From the NCBI GenBank assembly GCA_002453155.1, contig DKGG01000036.1:1-58271 (forward strand): a DNA stretch of 58,271 bases, in the 5' to 3' direction. The notes beneath the pieces were generated by a model that was not told the DNA's origin, searched no databases, and saw nothing but the letters and a program-made list of their open reading frames with translations. This document shows, piece by piece, positions 15,831 through 24,076 of this stretch. This stretch comes from Bdellovibrionaceae bacterium UBA6776. Lineage in GTDB: Bacteria > Bdellovibrionota > Bdellovibrionia > Bdellovibrionales > UBA1609. Position numbers and translations under genes: made by a program. Within the stretch, counting starts at the first letter, position 1. Each line of letters begins with the position of its first letter.

Positions 15831-17785
15831 TGAACTTCATCTAAATATATTGTAATGGATTTGTCTTTTTCCCACTTCTCTCCGGCGGATGGAGAGGTGC
15901 GAGAAACCACACCACTTCCTTTGATTCGAACTTGATTCTTCGTAGGCCCCATTCTTCTTAAGGCTTCGCGAAGTGCCAACCCCTTTAAATCTGGAAACTC
16001 ACTTTTATCCACTTCTTTAAGCGCTTTGGCAATGGCCTGTTCTTGCTCTTTGCTCCAGGTCTTTTCTTCGACAACTTCAGGTTCCATCACGTTTTTCTGA
16101 GATAGGATCACAGGAGGAATAGACAATTTTCTTAAACCATATTGCGCCAACTTTGCAAATATGGGAGCCGCTACTTCCGATCCATAATAGGCTTTCTTTG
16201 GATCTTTCACCGCCACGTAAATCACATACTTGGGATTGTGAGCCGGAGCAAAGCCCGCAAAACTCGCAATGTACGAACCACTTTTGTAGCCTCCGTTTTT
16301 AAAATCTACCATTTGAGCTGTTCCGGTTTTTCCTCCCACCAAAAATCCCGGAATGCGCGCATTGGACCCCGTCCCCTGGCCCCCAGTGGCCACTGTCAGC
16401 ATCATCCGCAAATGGGCCGCAAGCTCTTCGTCAAAAATGCGTCTGCCTTCGTCCACGCTCATGTCTTGAGGATCATTCTCTTTGTAAGATTTCACACGAC
16501 GAACCAAACGGGGTTTTCTTAAAACACCACCGTTTGCAATGGCCGCATAGGCTGTGGCCATTTGCAAAGGCGTCACCGCAATTCCATGACCAAAGGAAAT
16601 GTTCGCAAGCAAATGTTTGTTCCATGGAAGTTTTTGAACAATCCCTTGAGATTCCCCAGGGAAATTCACCCCTGTGTCGTGACCAAACCCAAACTCAAGC
16701 AAAGATTCTCGCAGTTTTTCTGCTCCCAATTTGAAAGCAATTTTCGAAGTTCCAATGTTCGAGGAGTGAGCCAGAATTTCTGTCACGGTCAACCACTGAA
16801 AGTTGTGGTGAGAGTCCGCTTCGGTGATCACCCGACGGCCAATTTGGAAACGGCCGTTCTCACAAAAGAATTTTGTATTGGGTTGAGCCACTCCCGCCTT
16901 AAGCGCCGATGCAATCACAAAGGTCTTCATTGTGCTGCCCGGCTCAAAGGCGTCCGAAATGATTCGGTTTCTTCGATCTTTGGAAGAACTGCGAAAAGGA
17001 TGATTCAAATCCACCTTCGGAGTCATTCCGATTGCGAGGATGTCAGAAGTTTCCACGTCCAAAATCACGCCCAATGCAGATTCCGCATCGAATTCTGCGA
17101 CAGATTCAGACAATTGCTTTTCCATTTCAAATTGCAGATCTGAATCCACCGTCAGCTCGATGTCTGCACCATCGGGGATTTCGTTGAATACACTGGCACT
17201 GGGAAGAAGAGGGCGACCCCTTGCATCTCGGGCAACCATGATTTTTCTCATTTCACCGGCCAAGCTTTTATCAAAACTCTTCTCAAGACCTTCGAGACCC
17301 CGTCCATCTCGCCCTACAAACCCAAGAACCTGTCCCAACAAACTTCCATTGGGGTAAATTCGCTTGGGCTCTTCAACAAAACCAAGTCCTGGATTTTTCA
17401 TGGCACGAATCTTCTGAACTTTTTCCTCATCCAGCTGTCTTGCCACCCAAATAAAGCGATTGTGTTTCTTCGTAAATTTTCGATACAGGTTTTTGCGCGA
17501 CTGTCTGAGCAAAATTCCAATTTCTTTGGCTGTTTTCTTTGGATCCTTGATCATCTTCGGATCGACAAACAACGAATACGAAGGAACACTCACCGCCAAC
17601 TCTTTTCCGTAGCGATCATAAATGGTTCCACGACGAGAACGGATCGCCAATGAGGTTTCGAATTGACGTTCTTTAAGCTTCGCCAAACGGTGATCTGGAA
17701 AAATTTGAATTTGCGCCGCTCGCAAAACCAAGAAACCCCAAACCGCCAACAACAATGAAAATAAAATTAAGATACGAAGTTTCAT
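15827..17785 (-). CDS. ftsI: Septal peptidoglycan transpeptidase FtsI (PBP3) with a C-terminal PASTA-like domain
   Basis: A bitopic inner-membrane enzyme that cross-links septal peptidoglycan. Residues 4-24 form the membrane anchor, followed by the dimerisation domain (RRGTIYDRYG). The transpeptidase domain has the three active-site motifs STMK at 284-287, SSN at 341-343 and KTG at 486-488. The last 70 residues (FPDLKGLALREALRRMG) resemble one PASTA repeat, which E. coli FtsI lacks but some other bacteria have. At 652 residues it is longer than E. coli FtsI for that reason. It overlaps ftsL and murE by 4 bp. Confidence 0.93.
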   Translation of the reverse strand: MKLRILILFSLLLAVWGFLVLRAAQIQIFPDHRLAKLKERQFETSLAIRSRRGTIYDRYGKELAVSVPSYSLFVDPKMIKDPKKTAKEIGILLRQSRKNLYRKFTKKHNRFIWVARQLDEEKVQKIRAMKNPGLGFVEEPKRIYPNGSLLGQVLGFVGRDGRGLEGLEKSFDKSLAGEMRKIMVARDARGRPLLPSASVFNEIPDGADIELTVDSDLQFEMEKQLSESVAEFDAESALGVILDVETSDILAIGMTPKVDLNHPFRSSSKDRRNRIISDAFEPGSTMKTFVIASALKAGVAQPNTKFFCENGRFQIGRRVITEADSHHNFQWLTVTEILAHSSNIGTSKIAFKLGAEKLRESLLEFGFGHDTGVNFPGESQGIVQKLPWNKHLLANISFGHGIAVTPLQMATAYAAIANGGVLRKPRLVRRVKSYKENDPQDMSVDEGRRIFDEELAAHLRMMLTVATGGQGTGSNARIPGFLVGGKTGTAQMVDFKNGGYKSGSYIASFAGFAPAHNPKYVIYVAVKDPKKAYYGSEVAAPIFAKLAQYGLRKLSIPPVILSQKNVMEPEVVEEKTWSKEQEQAIAKALKEVDKSEFPDLKGLALREALRRMGPTKNQVRIKGSGVVSRTSPSAGEKWEKDKSITIYLDEVQ

Positions 17786-18081
17786 TGGGGAATTGCGATC
17801 TGCCCTCCATCAAGTTGAATGATTTGCCCTTTTTGCGCTTCTTGAAGAGGAAGTTTTGAAAGGGCAACTCTTCGAACTCGATCGGCCCCCATCACCTGGG
17901 CCAATTCCATTTTTGACAGTCGATTGTGATTCTGAAGTTTTTGATATTCTCGAGTGGCCTTCCAAAGAGCATAGCTGTGACGGCGCACTTCCATTTTTAA
18001 AAAAACCAAACTGAACAGTGTCGTGACGACAATAAAAACGCTTAAGAAGGGACCGATCTCATTCCACACCCGTTGACTCAT
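17782..18081 (-). CDS. ftsL: Cell division protein FtsL-like
   Basis: A small bitopic protein of 99 residues: a short cytoplasmic N-terminus, one membrane segment (about residues 11-30, FLSVFIVVTTLFSLVFLKM), and then a periplasmic part with a heptad-like pattern (YALWKATREYQKLQNHNRLS). Size, topology and its place between rsmH and ftsI fit FtsL, which binds FtsB and FtsQ in the divisome. Sequence identity in this family is low, so the call rests mostly on position and topology. It overlaps rsmH by 23 bp. Confidence 0.82.
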   Translation of the reverse strand: MSQRVWNEIGPFLSVFIVVTTLFSLVFLKMEVRRHSYALWKATREYQKLQNHNRLSKMELAQVMGADRVRRVALSKLPLQEAQKGQIIQLDGGQIAIPQ

Positions 18082-18979
18082 GCTGTAGATCCTCTCGTTG
18101 AAACACTCTCAGTTTAGCACTTCTTGAGCGAGGATTAAGGAGAATTTCAGCTCTTTCTGGCGCAATCACTTTTTTAGTCAAGTTCATTCCCAAATGAGGC
18201 GAACCCTTAAAGAGCTTTTTCACAATGCGATCTTCACTGGAGTGAAAAGTGATCACCATCAACCGGCCTTTGGGCTGGATCGCTTTCTCTAAAATGTTGC
18301 GAAGTGCCTCTTCCAATTCAGAAAGTTCCTCATTCACTTCCATACGAAGGGCTAGAAAAAAGTTGGTCGCAGGATGCTTGCCTTTTTTCCTCCAGCCAAA
18401 AGTCCGTTCGATCAAATAGGAAAGATCCATTGTGGTTTCGAAAGGTCGAGTTTCCCTGCGTTCAACAATTTGCTGGACCACACGATGAGGTCTTGAAATC
18501 TCTCCGTATTCTCGGAACAACTGGACCAAGTCTTCTGTCGACCAGGTATTTACAATGGTCGCCGCCGACAATTCTTGAGTTTGATCCATGCGCATGTCCA
18601 GGGGGCCATCGTGGTAAAAACTAAAACCTCGTTCGGGCTCATCCAGCTGGGGAGACGAAACCCCCAAGTCAAAGAGGGCTCCGGCAAAGCCTTCACCACG
18701 GCCGAAATCTTCAAGAGTTTTAAAATCATGAAAGTTGAAATGCCTTAAGGTCAGACGCCCCTTCTCAAGCAAAGACTCAAAGTTCTTTTGACCATAATCG
18801 ATGGCGGCTTGATCCCGATCGGTTCCAAAGACCTCTAACGACGAATGCTTTTCAAGAAGGGCTTGAGAGTGGCCACCACGGCCAAAAGTTCCATCCCAAA
18901 AAGTCCCTGCGGGATTTCCGTCCTCTTTAGAAAAAGCCATTTCTAAAACTTCATTCAGCAAAACTGGTATGTGCTTCAT
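18059..18979 (-). CDS. rsmH: 16S rRNA (cytosine-1402-N4)-methyltransferase RsmH
   Basis: RsmH (formerly MraW) methylates C1402 of 16S rRNA and is commonly the first or second gene of the division/cell-wall cluster. The opening HIPVLLNEVLEM, the SAM-binding motif DGTFGRGGHSQALLE, LFDLGVSSPQLDEPERGFSF and the end region FHSSEDRIVKKLF and NPRSRSAKLRV are diagnostic. The length of 306 residues is normal. It is the first gene of this operon. The usual upstream mraZ is absent; instead a zinc-ribbon gene diverges, with the shared promoter space in 18980-19066. Confidence 0.96.
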   Translation of the reverse strand: MKHIPVLLNEVLEMAFSKEDGNPAGTFWDGTFGRGGHSQALLEKHSSLEVFGTDRDQAAIDYGQKNFESLLEKGRLTLRHFNFHDFKTLEDFGRGEGFAGALFDLGVSSPQLDEPERGFSFYHDGPLDMRMDQTQELSAATIVNTWSTEDLVQLFREYGEISRPHRVVQQIVERRETRPFETTMDLSYLIERTFGWRKKGKHPATNFFLALRMEVNEELSELEEALRNILEKAIQPKGRLMVITFHSSEDRIVKKLFKGSPHLGMNLTKKVIAPERAEILLNPRSRSAKLRVFQREDLQHESTGVE

Positions 18980-19066
18980 CGAGACCTCAACCCATCAATA
19001 GTCCTTCAAAAATTATCCGAGGGACCACTGGACTTCAAGGGGGAGCGTGCTAGCCTTAAAAATGTC

Positions 19067-20041
19067 ATGATGAATTGTCCCCGTTGTGGGTTTACTCAAC
19101 CTGAAGATCAGTACTGTGCCAAATGTGGTGTGGACATGATCAATTTCAAAGAGCATACGCCTCTTCACAAGAAGGCCATGAACAGCTCTCAACTTCATCT
19201 GATCATTATTTTTTCCATCATTCTTGGAACCCTTTTTTACTTGGTTGTTTCCCAAAGGGACCTGATCGAACAAGAAGTGACAAAGATCTTTCCGGGCATT
19301 CCCCTGCTGTCTTCCAAAGCGTCGGATGGAACAGAGTCCGAGCCGGAGGGTGCGCGAGAGGGTTCGAGCGTGGCCAACTCAAAGATCGCGGATTCGGAAC
19401 CTCCCGCTCCGACGGAGACAAAAACGAACGGGGCCGCTGGAAGTGATTTTATTGAGCCCAGTGCACGCACCGGTCAGCCCAATGAATCCCAAAAGCCCCC
19501 CAGTGTGGAAGTTCGTTATTTGGAGGTTTCAAAGAACAACATTCAAGCCTTGGTGAGTTCGGGGGAAGTGCTTCAAGACTTGGAAAATTGGCGGGTGATT
19601 TATTTGCCCTCCAGCCCTTCTGTAAAAAGTTTGATTCGCTCGTCGCGAAGCCTTCCGGGACAAGCGACTCAAGCACTTCCTCCTCGAGGAGAGTTGGAAA
19701 TTCTTTCAGGCGACTATGACCCGGATCCCTTAAAAAGCTTTTTGAATTTTTCAATGATATGGACGCTTCCCGATCAGGTGGAGTGGTCTTTGATCACTCA
19801 ACTGCGATCTTTAGAAGGACCACAGGATACGATGCTGGTCCGAGAATATCAGGGACGGATGACTTGGAATCCCCGTGGCGCATTGATTTTGGTTTTTGAT
19901 CCCATTCAACGGATTCCCACAGCACCAAATGCAAATCTGTCCTCTAGCCCGCTTCGCATTCTTCAGTCTCCAGACTTTCAAAACGGGCTGAGTGATTTGA
20001 TCATTTGGGTGGAGGTCACAAACCTCCCCAAACTTTATTGA
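19067..20041 (+). CDS. Membrane-anchored zinc-ribbon protein, unknown function
   Basis: The N-terminus carries a zinc ribbon with two Cys pairs (CPRC-x10-CAKC). One membrane segment follows at about residues 40-60 (LHLIIIFSIILGTLFYLVVS), then a Glu/Ser/Pro-rich linker of about 70 residues, and a C-terminal region of about 170 residues that I do not recognise. I chose the ATG at 19067, directly before the zinc ribbon, although no good ribbon-proximal ribosome-binding site is seen; the open frame continues upstream to 18971. The C-terminal part is predicted to be periplasmic. It diverges from rsmH. Confidence 0.65.
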   Translation: MMNCPRCGFTQPEDQYCAKCGVDMINFKEHTPLHKKAMNSSQLHLIIIFSIILGTLFYLVVSQRDLIEQEVTKIFPGIPLLSSKASDGTESEPEGAREGSSVANSKIADSEPPAPTETKTNGAAGSDFIEPSARTGQPNESQKPPSVEVRYLEVSKNNIQALVSSGEVLQDLENWRVIYLPSSPSVKSLIRSSRSLPGQATQALPPRGELEILSGDYDPDPLKSFLNFSMIWTLPDQVEWSLITQLRSLEGPQDTMLVREYQGRMTWNPRGALILVFDPIQRIPTAPNANLSSSPLRILQSPDFQNGLSDLIIWVEVTNLPKLY

Positions 20042-20066
20042 TTCCTTTTTCCAAAAATCTTGATGA

Positions 20067-20729
20067 CTAAGCTTTGATAAAATCGAGCACTTCTTCCGCG
20101 TGGCCAGGAACTTTCACCTTGCGCCACTCCTTCACCAAGTTCCCGTCTTCATCAATGACAAAAGTGGATCGCTCGATGCCCAAAACCATCCGACCATACA
20201 TGTTCTTTTCTTTGATCACTCCAAAAATTTGGCAGGCCTTTTCATCGCCATCGCTCAAAAGATCCAAAGAGTAATTTTGTTTGGACTTAAAATTCTCATG
20301 GGACTTCATGCTGTCTCGAGAAATTCCGTAGACCTCGGCATTTTGGGCCTTAAAATCCTCGTGAAGACGGGTGAAATCTTGGCCTTCCACCGTACAGCCG
20401 GGCGTAGAATCTTTCGGGTAAAAATAAAGAACCACTTTTTTGCCCTTCATGTCTGACAATTGAAAGGTCTTTCCCCCGGTGGATTCCAATTGAAAATCAG
20501 GAACCTTTTGGCCAACCATTGCTCTTCCTTTCGCTGAAGTTGAGGTCTTTTTCTTTGTGGGCTTTTTTACAGCTTTCTTACTGGCTTTTTTTGCCACCTT
20601 CTTTGCCGTTTTCTTTGCCACCTTTTTAGAAACCTTTTTAGAAGCTTTTTTAGAAGCTTTTTTTGCAGTCTTTTTTGCGCCAGTTTTCTTTTTTGAAGCC
20701 TTTTTCACGGCTTTTTTTGCTCGAGCCAT
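20067..20729 (-). CDS. bcp: Peroxiredoxin of the BCP/PrxQ family with a histone-like lysine-rich N-terminal tail
   Basis: Residues 70-220 form a BCP/PrxQ thiol peroxidase that reduces hydrogen and organic peroxides. The peroxidatic cysteine is C112 in PKDSTPGCT. The usual resolving cysteine five residues later is Gln; the only other cysteine (C166, in KACQIFGV) is 54 residues away, so the enzyme may work as a 1-Cys type. The first 61 residues contain about 30 Lys in KKA/KKV/KKT units, like the tails of histone H1-like bacterial proteins. The start is ATG at 20729, preceded by GGGAGG. The tail suggests binding to DNA or another polyanion (inference). Confidence 0.85.
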   Translation of the reverse strand: MARAKKAVKKASKKKTGAKKTAKKASKKASKKVSKKVAKKTAKKVAKKASKKAVKKPTKKKTSTSAKGRAMVGQKVPDFQLESTGGKTFQLSDMKGKKVVLYFYPKDSTPGCTVEGQDFTRLHEDFKAQNAEVYGISRDSMKSHENFKSKQNYSLDLLSDGDEKACQIFGVIKEKNMYGRMVLGIERSTFVIDEDGNLVKEWRKVKVPGHAEEVLDFIKA

Positions 20730-20845
20730 CGTCCCTCCCTTGAGACCGGATTTCTTGTTCAATCCCGGTGATAAAATCGTGCTGCGCTAGCCCCTTTACA
20801 TACCAGCAGCTGGACAACAGGGGCAAGGCTTGCTACCACTCTTTT

Positions 20846-21376
20846 ATGGAACACTTAAAACTTTCGCCTATCATCGCCGAAGAACAAATCAAAAAACGCA
20901 TCAAAGAGATCGCAAAAGACATCACCAAGTCCTCCTCGGGCAAAACTCTGGTTGCCGTTGGAGTTCTTAAGGGATCCTTTCTTTTCTATGCCGATCTAAT
21001 CCGAGAAATTGGTTTGGATATGATTTGTGACTTTTGTGGAGCCTCTTCTTATGGAGATGATTCAAAATCCAGTGGAGAAGTTCACCTCACTTTGGATTTG
21101 CAGACTTCCATCACCGGAAAAGATGTTTTGCTCATCGAGGACATTGTGGACACCGGTTTGACCATGAACTTCCTCAAGAAACATTTGGCAACAAAAAATC
21201 CCGCTTCTGTGACCACTGCGTCTTTTCTATTTAAGCCCTCTGCTCTTAAGGAAGAATGTTCCATTGATCATGTGGGTTTCGAAATCGAAAATGATTTTGT
21301 TGTGGGTTACGGCTTGGATTATCAAGGGCACTTTAGGCAATTGCCTTACGTCGCTCGTGTTGAAAATATGAACTGA
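20846..21376 (+). CDS. hpt: Hypoxanthine phosphoribosyltransferase
   Basis: A purine-salvage enzyme that makes IMP (and often GMP) from the free base and PRPP. It has the PRPP-binding motif LLIEDIVDTGLT, the early loop VGVLKGSFLFYADL, and the C-terminal base-binding region VVGYGLDYQGHFRQLPYV. The ATG at 20846 gives 176 residues, the family's usual length; the frame is open further upstream but lacks homology. The last 44 bp overlap the convergent transglycosylase gene. Confidence 0.93.
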   Translation: MEHLKLSPIIAEEQIKKRIKEIAKDITKSSSGKTLVAVGVLKGSFLFYADLIREIGLDMICDFCGASSYGDDSKSSGEVHLTLDLQTSITGKDVLLIEDIVDTGLTMNFLKKHLATKNPASVTTASFLFKPSALKEECSIDHVGFEIENDFVVGYGLDYQGHFRQLPYVARVENMN

Positions 21377-22643
21377 TCTTTTCCAAGTAAAGATTATGAT
21401 CCTTCCATTCTTCCATACGCTCGATGGCTTTTATATCCAATCGAATTCGATTTCTTCGGTAAACCCGAATTCGATTTTGCCAGACCGCTCTGCGAATGTG
21501 AGGGTTGAGTTTTTTCGCCCGCTCCAAATCCCCTTCAAAAAATTCCAAAATTTTTCGCGCGGAAAGATTTCGCTTCAAACGGTAGGTTTCCCCAAGAACG
21601 GGAAATTCGACTTTTAGCGGTCCATAATATTTTGCGGCTTCTTTTTCTACTTCAAGAGCCGCAATAAAGCTGGCGTAAAAACTGGCTGAGGCAAAGCCAA
21701 AGCTTCCCTTTCGAAAATCCACAAAGTCTGCAATGTCCTTGCTTTGAAGTTTTTTGGAAAGGCGAAGAATGCCATAAGCTCCGTGGTTGTAACCCGTGAC
21801 TGCCAAAGGCCAATCCTCAAGCATTTTATAATTTTGCCGCAGGTAGCGCGCGGCCGCTCGCGTGGCAAAAAGAGGATGGTTGCGCTCGTCTACAGATCCA
21901 TCAATGCGCAAGTAACGTCGCCCTGTGCGAGGCATAAATTGCCAAATCCCGCTGGCACCCACCCGTGACTGCGCTTTTAAATTGAAAGAGCTTTCTACAA
22001 AAACCATTCGGGTCAATTCAACAGGCATTCCTTCTTCTCGAAAGATCGCTTCCATCTGTCGAATGTATTGACCACTTTGTCGAATGCCTTCCGCAAAGAC
22101 ATCACTTTGCCCCAGCTGAAAACGCAGGCGTCCATCTTTCGACGCTTCAATGTACTTGTTGTCTTCATCCACCGAATCAAAAAGACTTTTTAATTTTTCA
22201 TCTTGCGGAGACAAAGGCTCCGGACTGGTGGGGTTCTGAAAAGACTTTAACTTTTCACGAATAACATTCTTTGCCTGATCAATGCGCCTGTCTTTTTCTC
22301 TGAGGAATTTTTTACGACTTTCTTTCTCAAGATCTTTCAGGTCACTGAAATCCACCACTCCATAGACCAAATGCACATAGCGGGAATCATGTAAAACCCC
22401 CTGGTAACTGGAATGCTTGGTGTAAATTTCCTTCCAAAATTCCACACGGTCTTCAAGACCTTTCGGACGAGAGAATGCATCCTCTCCGTAGCCAAGGGCT
22501 CCACTTTGATCTCCAAAAAAAGGTGCAGACCAATTGGGGATCTCTTCTTCGATGGTTGTTGTTTCATTGGCAGGAAGCCTCAAAGCCAAAATGGTTCCAG
22601 GCAGGCAGACCAATGCGAATACTAAAATGAAGCCCTTACGCAT
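21333..22643 (-). CDS. Lytic murein transglycosylase, MltD-like (SLT domain)
   Basis: A secreted cell-wall enzyme that cleaves the MurNAc-GlcNAc bond with ring closure. An N-terminal signal peptide (GFILVFALVCLPGTILA) is followed by a helical region. The SLT domain (about residues 200-320) has the catalytic Glu in FVESSFN, then GASGIWQFMPRTGRRY and TGYNHGAYG. C-terminal LysM repeats, common in MltD, are not clear. The stop lies inside the 3' end of hpt on the other strand (44 bp overlap). The next minus-strand gene upstream is dacB (6 bp away), so the two hydrolases may be co-transcribed. Confidence 0.87.
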   Translation of the reverse strand: MRKGFILVFALVCLPGTILALRLPANETTTIEEEIPNWSAPFFGDQSGALGYGEDAFSRPKGLEDRVEFWKEIYTKHSSYQGVLHDSRYVHLVYGVVDFSDLKDLEKESRKKFLREKDRRIDQAKNVIREKLKSFQNPTSPEPLSPQDEKLKSLFDSVDEDNKYIEASKDGRLRFQLGQSDVFAEGIRQSGQYIRQMEAIFREEGMPVELTRMVFVESSFNLKAQSRVGASGIWQFMPRTGRRYLRIDGSVDERNHPLFATRAAARYLRQNYKMLEDWPLAVTGYNHGAYGILRLSKKLQSKDIADFVDFRKGSFGFASASFYASFIAALEVEKEAAKYYGPLKVEFPVLGETYRLKRNLSARKILEFFEGDLERAKKLNPHIRRAVWQNRIRVYRRNRIRLDIKAIERMEEWKDHNLYLEKISSYFQHERRKAIA

Positions 22644-22649
22644 GAATTT

Positions 22650-24050
22650 CTATTTCACCAACCGCGCCGCCAAGTCGTCAAACAAACGACGGGCCAGATC
22701 TCCTTGAGGTCCAGGGCCATTGAAAAGAAATGTAAAAGCATAAACTTGACCGTCTTTTCGTCCTGCAAACCCCGCAAGTCCTGCCACTCCGGTCAACATT
22801 CCGGTCTTTGCTCGCACACGTCCCTCGGCCGCCGTATGCACCATGCGCTTTTTCAATGTGCCGTCCACACCTGCCAGTGGCAGTGACGAAAGAAATTCGG
22901 AGGAGAATCCAAAAGATCCGTAGGCTTCAGAAAGAATTTGAGTCATGTCTTTGGGACGAATCACATTGGCTCGACTTAGGCCCGATGGATTTTGAAAATG
23001 AAAGTTCTTTCCGGAAATTCCCAAATCTTCAATCACCTCTTTGATGATCCCAACACCATCATCCATGGTTCCCGGTTGTTTTTTATATTTGGCCGCCAAG
23101 TTCTTAGTGAGCATTTCGGCAACGTAATTGTTTGAAAACTTCATCATGTCCGACACGGTCTCCCGCATGGGCTTTCCCTCGGCCTCTGCGACCAAGTGAG
23201 CTTGCGTAGGAACCTTTCCCAGTTTCACATCGCCTGTAACCGTGATTCCACGGTGTGCCAAAAACGCCTTTAAGTTGTTTCCTGCCCACATGGCTGGCGC
23301 CAAAATGCTTTTGTACTTCACCACTTCATCGGATTTTTGCCCGATCCATCCGGTGACGTAAATGGTGTCGGCGCCCACACGAGACACTCGAATGGCAGCG
23401 CTTTTTCCCTTTTTAGTCTTTGCCTTGTTGATGATCTTCCATTCTCCATTGTCTGGATTGAGGAAAATTTTCGGAGAATCTCCAAGCTTTGCTGGGCGAA
23501 CATGAACCGTAATGGAATTCCAATTGAAGGACATCGCTGCGATGGGCGCATCATAGGCCCGATCCACGCGCTCTGGATCCCGGCTTTCATCAAAGCGTAC
23601 AGAATCAAAATAGCTTTCATCCACGACAATATTGCCTTCAATCTTTTGAACTTCGTTGCGCGTGTATTCGTTCACCAAAAACCACAAAGTTTCCGAGACA
23701 AAACCCGGATCGCCCCCACCTTTTAAATAAAGGTCACCCTTCACCACGGGTCCGGACTCTGAAGCCGTGGACCAAAGTGTGGTCTTAAATTTGTAGCTGG
23801 GACCAAACTTTTTTAAAGACGCCACCGCCGTTAAAATTTTGGACAGCGATGCCGGAATCATTTTTTCCTCTCCGCGAACAGACAGAATTTCTTTGTGAGG
23901 AATGGTGTTGAGATCCAAAACATAGAGTCCAAGCCGTTCCTCAGGTATTCCGTAGGATTTAATGATCTTTTGAAGGTCGCTGGCTTCTAAAGCCTGCGCA
24001 GAAAATTGAAAGACATTGAGAGCAAGAAGTATTAAAAAAAGTGATTTCAT
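22650..24050 (-). CDS. dacB: D-alanyl-D-alanine carboxypeptidase/endopeptidase (PBP4, DacB)
   Basis: A periplasmic class-C-type penicillin-binding protein that trims or cleaves peptide cross-links. The signal peptide ends near residue 20 (FSAQA). The three active-site motifs are S68-L-S-K71, SNN in MKFSNNYVAEML, and KTG in VRAKTGMLTG. The long insert between the first two motifs and the total of 466 residues fit PBP4 rather than the shorter DacA type. The first 10 bp overlap the open frame of the divergent substrate-binding gene, though its likely start is further in. Six bases from the lytic transglycosylase gene. Confidence 0.92.
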   Translation of the reverse strand: MKSLFLILLALNVFQFSAQALEASDLQKIIKSYGIPEERLGLYVLDLNTIPHKEILSVRGEEKMIPASLSKILTAVASLKKFGPSYKFKTTLWSTASESGPVVKGDLYLKGGGDPGFVSETLWFLVNEYTRNEVQKIEGNIVVDESYFDSVRFDESRDPERVDRAYDAPIAAMSFNWNSITVHVRPAKLGDSPKIFLNPDNGEWKIINKAKTKKGKSAAIRVSRVGADTIYVTGWIGQKSDEVVKYKSILAPAMWAGNNLKAFLAHRGITVTGDVKLGKVPTQAHLVAEAEGKPMRETVSDMMKFSNNYVAEMLTKNLAAKYKKQPGTMDDGVGIIKEVIEDLGISGKNFHFQNPSGLSRANVIRPKDMTQILSEAYGSFGFSSEFLSSLPLAGVDGTLKKRMVHTAAEGRVRAKTGMLTGVAGLAGFAGRKDGQVYAFTFLFNGPGPQGDLARRLFDDLAARLVK

Positions 24051-24076
24051 ATCCCATCCATGAGAGAGTCAAAATT

